Assembly: GCA_002344565.1 (NCBI GenBank) | Contig: DDTZ01000044.1 | Span: 1 to 47,295, forward strand | Origin: Bdellovibrionaceae bacterium UBA2351 | GTDB taxonomy: Bacteria; Bdellovibrionota; Bdellovibrionia; Bdellovibrionales; Bdellovibrionaceae | Length of the DNA stretch: 47,295 nt | Direction: 5' to 3' | Part shown: piece after piece, positions 42,114-47,295 of the stretch | Layout: every line of letters begins with the position of its first letter | How positions within the stretch are numbered: the first letter of the stretch is position 1 | The notes under the pieces: generated by a model | What the model saw: the letters and a program-made list of their open reading frames with translations, nothing else | Told to the model about the DNA's origin: nothing | Databases searched by the model: none | Program-made: the position numbers and the translations under genes

Positions 42114-43169
42114 ATGAGCACCATAAAAGACAAGTCTAAAGCCGTTACAAAGAAAGTTGCTAGAAAAACCAAACACGTGGTTAAAACTGTTATTTTCTCG
42201 CTTAAAGGTCGGTTTGGTCGCAAAGTAGTTCATCGTCCGCTGGAACCTCTTATTGAACCGATACCGGTGGATGTCCTTCAAGAAAATTTAAAAAAAATGA
42301 CTGTTATTTACCGCTCTGAATCCGGTCGATCTAATATCGGTGTCTATATGGCTCAAGGTTTTTTGATTCCAGATTTGATGTTAGAGGTAGGACGTTTACG
42401 CGAAAAAGTTTTCCGCACAGTCAATGAAGGCACGGGTAAGTCATGTGACATCGACGAATTTGATCCGTTCTACCATCATATGATTGCCTATGATGAAGTA
42501 AATAATAAGATCCTTGGCGCCTATCGTATTGGATTGATCGATAAAATTTTGCATAATCGTGGACCAGAGGGTTTATACAGCTACACACTATTTAAATACG
42601 ATGCTTTACTAAAAACGCATTTTGTTGATGGCGTAGAACTAGGACGTTCTTTTGTCGACGACGAAGCTGGGCGCGCGGCGCTGCGTGCACTAGATTGTAT
42701 ATGGAAGGGCATCGGTTGCTTCTTTGCTGAAAATCCACACTATCGTTACCTGATCGGCCCAGTGAGTATTTCAAATAGTTACACAGTAAACTCAAAGCTT
42801 TTGATGATTTATTATCTCAATAAGAACTTCAAATCAGAACTTAGCCCTTATGTTAAAGCGCGTGTTCCAGTTAAGCTTAAAGCTGAAAATTCAAGCGAGC
42901 TTAAAGAACTTGCGGCTAATTTTAAAAATTTTTCTGATCTTGATGAATGGGTAAAAAAATACGATGGAACTGTGATTCCGTCTCTACTTAAAAGCTACTC
43001 AAAAATGAATGCAAAATACCTAAGCTTCAACTTCGATCCCGATTTTAATACGATCGATGGAATGATTATCGTTGATATGGTGAATGCCCCACGTGATGAG
43101 ATTATTAAACATATGGGCGAGCCTTCGTACACCAAATACCTGGCTCATTATAGTACGCCTCTGTTATAG
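42114..43169 (+). CDS. GNAT N-acyltransferase of the OlsB/hemolysin type
   Basis: A 351-residue protein with a basic N-terminus (KDKSKAVTKKVARKTKHVVK) and a GNAT domain of the ornithine-acyltransferase type: VGRLREKVFRTVNEG, EFDPFYHHMIAYDEVNNKIL, GAYRIG, VELGRSFVDDEAGRAALRAL and YLIGPVSISNSYTVNSK. Relatives use acyl-ACP to acylate amino lipids such as ornithine lipid. There is no PlsC partner or domain, so this is a stand-alone N-acyltransferase; the acceptor is unknown. No SD is evident. Its stop overlaps the convergent PLD gene by 6 bp. Confidence 0.8.
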   Translation: MSTIKDKSKAVTKKVARKTKHVVKTVIFSLKGRFGRKVVHRPLEPLIEPIPVDVLQENLKKMTVIYRSESGRSNIGVYMAQGFLIPDLMLEVGRLREKVFRTVNEGTGKSCDIDEFDPFYHHMIAYDEVNNKILGAYRIGLIDKILHNRGPEGLYSYTLFKYDALLKTHFVDGVELGRSFVDDEAGRAALRALDCIWKGIGCFFAENPHYRYLIGPVSISNSYTVNSKLLMIYYLNKNFKSELSPYVKARVPVKLKAENSSELKELAANFKNFSDLDEWVKKYDGTVIPSLLKSYSKMNAKYLSFNFDPDFNTIDGMIIVDMVNAPRDEIIKHMGEPSYTKYLAHYSTPLL

Positions 43170-44495
43170 CTGCGGCCTCATGAAATTAATAAATTTTTTC
43201 TGCCAACGTTTTGCGGATCCCGGCATAGAACTCTTCGCATAGAAGGCTTCGCACTTGCCGGCGCTTTGATGAAATACCTTATTACTCTTGTGATCGTTAA
43301 ATTGTTTCCAGTAACGATCAAAAAGCTCGTTACTTTTAATAGAGAAACCTGATTCCGTGTTAATATTATACGAGCGCGGATCAAGATTTGCGCTCGTTAT
43401 AATAACCTCTTTTTGTCCCGACACGTTTTCAAGCAAGATCACCTTGGCATGAGTTGGATAATTTCTATTGAGGTAAACCTTCAAACCCAAGCGAACGAGC
43501 TCTTCAAGATCGACCTTCAATGCGACATCCATCAACCACAATTCGCTTTTCTCATTCAAATTCAAAACGACATCAACCTTGTTTTCAACGGCTCTAGTGA
43601 TAGCACGCCTTAATTCTGGGAACATAACCAAGTAACCGTTTTCAATGAGTACTTTAGTACCAGGCTTGGCATTTGCGATTTTTTCAAAAATTTCAGCCAA
43701 AGTCGTTGTTTGCGATTCATTCGAGTTTTGGATAAGGTCTGCCGATTGGTACTCAAATTTATTTTTGCGCCAGTCGATAAGCTTTTGCTTGCGTTTATCA
43801 AGCCATTCCTTTGAGGCAGCGAACGTTTTATCAAACTTTCTTTTTAAACGCTCTGAAACTGGCATTTGCAAACTAAGAAGCTCATCTTGTGTCATTATAC
43901 TTTTATAGAAACTCCACATGTCTTCAAAATACGCCATGTAGCTACTGACTCCGTCCCCAATCATAACGACTTCGCGACCTTTTACATAACCAGCCTTGGG
44001 ATCTACGTTTCTCAATTGAGGAAAATACTTATTTGCATAGTTTTTATCTCCTAAGAGCAAAATACTAGAATTAACTATGAACATCTTGTCATGAAGTCTC
44101 TGGTTGTATCGAATCACCGTCTGAATCGGATGTCGCAGAAGATCCCAATTAAACTTAATCGGATTATGGAAAAATAATTCGATACCTTTCTGTGCGAGGT
44201 AAGCGACTAGTTCTGGATGTGATTTTGTGATTTTGTTATCGATGATTCCGCGAATTTTAACACCACGCTCGGCGGCCTGAATCAATGCTGCCAAAAATGT
44301 AGTGCCGGCTTCATCCATAACTACTTCGTACGTACTAAAATCTACGGTCTTTGTATCTGGATCATTAAGCAAATCTATGCGGGCATCAATTGAGTGAATT
44401 GGGGTCGGCAAATCATAGATTACATCGCTAACAGCACGCAACTGCGCAAAGCACACCAACACTACAATAAGAAGTCTGAAAGGGAGCAGTTTCAT
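43164..44495 (-). CDS. Secreted phospholipase-D-like (PLDc_2) protein
   Basis: I place the start at ATG 44495; a TTG-started frame begins at 44516, and neither has a clear SD. The 443-residue protein has a signal peptide (MKLLPFRLLIVVLVCFAQLR). It has two HKD motifs: HDKMFIVN (H135, K137, with the usual Asp replaced by Asn142) and HAKVILLE (Asp replaced by Glu), followed by SANLDPRS. Both catalytic His-Lys pairs are retained. Family members hydrolyse or transfer phosphodiesters in phospholipids or nucleic acids. In a predator-like genome it could act on prey membranes or DNA. It is convergent with the GNAT gene. Confidence 0.87.
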   Translation of the reverse strand: MKLLPFRLLIVVLVCFAQLRAVSDVIYDLPTPIHSIDARIDLLNDPDTKTVDFSTYEVVMDEAGTTFLAALIQAAERGVKIRGIIDNKITKSHPELVAYLAQKGIELFFHNPIKFNWDLLRHPIQTVIRYNQRLHDKMFIVNSSILLLGDKNYANKYFPQLRNVDPKAGYVKGREVVMIGDGVSSYMAYFEDMWSFYKSIMTQDELLSLQMPVSERLKRKFDKTFAASKEWLDKRKQKLIDWRKNKFEYQSADLIQNSNESQTTTLAEIFEKIANAKPGTKVLIENGYLVMFPELRRAITRAVENKVDVVLNLNEKSELWLMDVALKVDLEELVRLGLKVYLNRNYPTHAKVILLENVSGQKEVIITSANLDPRSYNINTESGFSIKSNELFDRYWKQFNDHKSNKVFHQSAGKCEAFYAKSSMPGSAKRWQKKFINFMRPQL

Positions 44496-44626
44496 ACCAA
44501 ATAGTACGTTTGCCAAATCAAGGCCGCATTTTCGCCATAAAACCTTATTAAATTTGAATAGATATGCCCTGAATCCCGAGACAAGCGACCTTGGGCGGCT
44601 GGTGTCTAATTTTAAGACATGGGCTT

Positions 44627-45616
44627 TTATACGATTTTTATAGAAGCCTTACGGATACCAAAGGTTAGAACATTTTTGAGAGCCGTAAAACACTCTTTGT
44701 TGAAAGGTTGCCCCAGAGTGTGCTCGATGAAATAAATGGCTTCCTCAGGAGTGCGCATCGTAGGATTTTGCGTGTCTTTGAATGTTAGTTCACAGAATGC
44801 ATCCGCCAGCGCGACTACTTTTGAAAATGGATGAAGACGAACATCTCTTAACGATCTGGGATATCCTTGCCCGATAGAATTTTCATGATGTTCATAAACA
44901 ATCGCCATTACTTCCTGAGGAATGTTTTCAACTGTTTTTAAAATTTCTATACCTCGGAAGGCATGCTTTTGATAATACTCCAAATCTTCCGCAGTGTATT
45001 CAACTCTAGGCTTAGCCAAAAACTCTTTTGGATACTCCTTTAAACCAATATCATGCAGAAGTGCTCCCAAAGCCATTTTCTCAAGGATTGAGGGGTTATT
45101 CCATCCCTTTGATTGTGAGATTAAAACAGACACCATACTCACTGCCATAGAATGACGAATTAAATCTTCAGAAATAGAATTCATAATCGACATCAATGAG
45201 CTTAATTTTGGAGTCTCATCGATGATTTTTAAAACTGAATTTGCAATAAATTTGGTGTGCCCCAAGGCCTCGTTGTTAAATCCTAATTGATCTATGCTAA
45301 TAAATACCGTGTTCAACGTTTGCGACAGCGTACTTATTTTAGCTTCAACAGGTAACTTATTATTTTTCATTACCTCACTGGCATTTAAGACTTTCAGCGA
45401 GGAAAACTTTCTTAAATCTGGTTTTTTAATATAGATATTGGCGTTTTTAATTTTATCAAAGAAATGTAGATCTTTGAATTGCTCGCGGGTGCCTTCACGT
45501 CCAATAACGACAAAATTATTTTCACTTAATTTAAAAAACACATCGCCAGGCAAGTTCACATTTGGGACGATGTCGTCCATAGTGATCGGGACTAGGCTGT
45601 TTAAATCTTTCCCCAT
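44627..45616 (-). CDS. HD-GYP domain protein (c-di-GMP phosphodiesterase type)
   Basis: A 329-residue cytoplasmic protein. Residues 1-125 are an N-terminal region without a recognised domain. Residues about 150-320 are HD-GYP: H155, H188-D189 (LLHDIGLKEYP), H218 (YYQKHAFRGIEIL), H243-H244 (YEHHENSIGQGYP) with GYP at 251-253, and VVALADAFCEL. The usual DGSGYP reads SIGQGYP, but all metal ligands remain. Such proteins hydrolyse c-di-GMP. It and the PilZ protein show that this locus has c-di-GMP input and turnover. No SD is obvious at the start. Confidence 0.9.
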   Translation of the reverse strand: MGKDLNSLVPITMDDIVPNVNLPGDVFFKLSENNFVVIGREGTREQFKDLHFFDKIKNANIYIKKPDLRKFSSLKVLNASEVMKNNKLPVEAKISTLSQTLNTVFISIDQLGFNNEALGHTKFIANSVLKIIDETPKLSSLMSIMNSISEDLIRHSMAVSMVSVLISQSKGWNNPSILEKMALGALLHDIGLKEYPKEFLAKPRVEYTAEDLEYYQKHAFRGIEILKTVENIPQEVMAIVYEHHENSIGQGYPRSLRDVRLHPFSKVVALADAFCELTFKDTQNPTMRTPEEAIYFIEHTLGQPFNKECFTALKNVLTFGIRKASIKIV

Positions 45617-45750
45617 AAAGAATTATCGGATGCGTTATAAAACTCTTTAACAGTTTCTTAAAGATTCTCATTTTGAAACAGACGATTGGTCCTAAATCAT
45701 TACGTTACGTTTAAAAGGGCCCGTCTCGACCTTTCGCTGGAAAATTCAAA

Positions 45751-46251
45751 CTACTGATTGATGATTTGATTACTACCTACGACGACTAAATTATCGGCCA
45801 CCGACTTGGTAATCACCGAATTCGCACCGACCCGAACATTATTACCAAGCGTGATCGGCCCTAAAATTTTTGCGCCCGCACCGATCAAAACATTATTTCC
45901 GATTGTCGGGTGACGTTTCACATCGTCAAATTTAGTTCCGCCTAAGGTGACACCATGAAAAATAACACAGTCATCTCCGATTTCTGCCGTTTCACCGATT
46001 ACTACGCCCATCCCATGATCAATTACTAAACGACGGCCAAGCTTAGCCCCTGGGTGAATTTCAATTCCCGTTAACAAACGACTTATCTCAGCGACGAGAC
46101 GAGCTAAAAAAAATAACTCTAATTCATACAACGCGTGTCCCAACTGATGCATTAAGATAGCCTTGACGCCTGGGTAGAGTAGCAGTATTTCTGCTTTGCT
46201 TTTCGCTGCTGGATCGTAATTTTTATAAGCGTTCACTAACTCAAGAATCAT
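45751..46251 (-). CDS. cysE: Serine O-acetyltransferase, short form
   Basis: A 166-residue left-handed beta-helix acetyltransferase. IEIHPGAKLGRRLVIDHGMG, VVIGETAEIGDDCVIFHGVT and LGGT carry the catalytic DHGxG and the CysE-specific hexapeptide repeats, followed by KRHPTIGNNVLIGAGAKILG. It makes O-acetylserine for cysteine biosynthesis. The N-terminal helical domain is shorter than in E. coli CysE (273 residues), like compact SAT enzymes in other bacteria. It is 10 bp downstream of the YhaM-type gene and may share its transcript. Confidence 0.93.
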   Translation of the reverse strand: MILELVNAYKNYDPAAKSKAEILLLYPGVKAILMHQLGHALYELELFFLARLVAEISRLLTGIEIHPGAKLGRRLVIDHGMGVVIGETAEIGDDCVIFHGVTLGGTKFDDVKRHPTIGNNVLIGAGAKILGPITLGNNVRVGANSVITKSVADNLVVVGSNQIINQ

Positions 46252-46261
46252 TACCCATCCA

Positions 46262-47242
46262 CTATTTATATTTATCTTTTAAATCATCCACTAAGAAATA
46301 TCTTTCGAACAAGTCATTGTAACGAGACCAACTCTCACCGCTACTACGCTCGCTTGTAAAAAAAGAATTTAATGTGCTCATTTTACTATCAAGATCATCA
46401 ACAAATGCGACAAGGAACGCTTCGATAAATTTAGGTCTCTTAGGCGAACCGTATTCTAATTTGCCATGGTGACTTAAAATTATGTGCTTACACACATCCT
46501 TTAAATCACTTGGAAAGCCCATAATCCTGGCAGATTTCCTGTCCACTAATTCACAGGCAATTTCCATATGCCCGATCAATCGTCCTTTGGTTGTGTAGCC
46601 AAACATATGTTCGTATTCAAGTTCCCAAAGTTTTCCAATATCATGAAAAATCGCACCAAAGTATAAAAGATCCCGATTCAAAAAGCCGTAATGTTCGGAT
46701 AATCCTTTTAAAATTTTAATAATCGACAAAACGTGTTCAAGCAACCCCCCATACCAAGCATGATGGATTGTTTTTGCCGCCGGAGCCTTAAACATCATGG
46801 GCTTGATCTCTGGATCTTCTAATACTGATAACACCAACATTCGAATATGCTCATTTTGAATGTCTTTAGCGAAAATAATCAGCTCGGCATACATATCCTC
46901 AGGAGACTTCGCCGAACTCAATACGAAATCACTCAGCTGAAAGGAATTAAGTTCTTGTCGTGTAATTTTTGAAATGATTAACTGTTTTCTATTTTGAAAT
47001 ACTTGAACACTGCCTTTGATCAAAATGATATCACCGGTATCAAACTCTTTACTGAATTCGTCGACTTGATCCCACACGCGAGCGTCAATATTCCCCGTAT
47101 TATCACCTAATACCAAAGACATAAAAGGCTTACCTGTTTTACCAACACCCAAGTTTTTTTCTTTTACTAGAAATACAGATTGAACAGATTCTTTGTCTTT
47201 TAAGTCCTTAACCAATATTCGTAATTTATCTAAATCTTGCAT
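46262..47242 (-). CDS. yhaM: YhaM-type 3'-5' exoribonuclease (OB fold plus HD)
   Basis: A 326-residue protein of the YhaM/Cbf1 group. Residues 15-95 are an OB-fold (GKPFMSLVLGDNTGNIDARV). The HD domain has HHAWYGGLLEHVLSIIKI, the metal-binding IFHDIGKLWELEYE, and then IGHMEIACELVDRKS and ILSHHGKLEYGSPKRP. YhaM degrades RNA 3'-to-5' and also single-stranded DNA in Gram-positive species. The start has no clear SD in the visible sequence. It is at the window end and is the first visible gene of a yhaM-cysE pair. Confidence 0.9.
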   Translation of the reverse strand: MQDLDKLRILVKDLKDKESVQSVFLVKEKNLGVGKTGKPFMSLVLGDNTGNIDARVWDQVDEFSKEFDTGDIILIKGSVQVFQNRKQLIISKITRQELNSFQLSDFVLSSAKSPEDMYAELIIFAKDIQNEHIRMLVLSVLEDPEIKPMMFKAPAAKTIHHAWYGGLLEHVLSIIKILKGLSEHYGFLNRDLLYFGAIFHDIGKLWELEYEHMFGYTTKGRLIGHMEIACELVDRKSARIMGFPSDLKDVCKHIILSHHGKLEYGSPKRPKFIEAFLVAFVDDLDSKMSTLNSFFTSERSSGESWSRYNDLFERYFLVDDLKDKYK

Positions 47243-47295
47243 AAGTAATCTCGATTTTTTGAGTCGTTAAACTCAACTTGCGACAAATAGACTTT

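Noticed and set aside
44517..44626. Short TGTCT/AGACA stem as a terminator
   Set aside because: Only five pairs with an AT loop and poor tract; too weak to call.

Overview
The window looks like chromosome from a predatory-type bacterium of the Bdellovibrionota (Bdellovibrio/Pseudobdellovibrio relatives). This is an inference from gene content: many exported hydrolases, lipoproteins whose signal peptides end in Phe-Gln-Asn-Cys, a H1-like Lys/Ala protein, c-di-GMP proteins (PilZ, HD-GYP), and a moderately AT-rich composition judged by eye. No rRNA, tRNA, CRISPR array, insertion sequence or prophage was seen. Genes are tightly packed, and several starts appear to be TTG or GTG, chosen here from Shine-Dalgarno (SD) spacing.

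Layout. 1-4 kb: tail of an unknown gene, a highly charged histone-H1-like protein, a TonB-dependent receptor and a periplasmic partner. 4-8 kb: a stand-alone sigma-54 activator divergent from a Xer recombinase, then recO with an unidentified neighbour. 8-11 kb: small envelope genes, an extremely aromatic 123-residue protein and a YiiX-type papain-like enzyme. 11-18 kb: an operon for only the peripheral arm of respiratory complex I (nuoB, fused nuoCD, nuoE, F, G, I) followed by a DMT transporter whose first codons contain an intrinsic-terminator-like hairpin. 18-22 kb: a secreted subtilase, a DUF3500 protein and a lipoprotein with eight NNxRG repeats. 22-27 kb: DUF1993, a glutaryl-CoA dehydrogenase-like enzyme and, divergently, a two-subunit 2-oxoacid:ferredoxin oxidoreductase (korAB).

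27-33 kb is the most unusual block: a secreted CxxCH protein, a Tat-exported DUF1501-type protein and two lipoproteins in a tightly spaced operon, facing a vWA lipoprotein that is translationally coupled to a GYF-GYF-PilZ protein. The gene order recalls planctomycete DUF1585/1588/1592-plus-DUF1501 pairs, reworked as an envelope-anchored set. A possible decayed reading frame lies just before it.

34-47 kb is mostly housekeeping: a response regulator, a PhnDCE-type ABC importer with a hotdog thioesterase, a HAD-rsmI-like-hrpB operon, a GNAT acyltransferase, a secreted phospholipase-D-like protein, an HD-GYP protein, a short cysE and a YhaM-type exonuclease.
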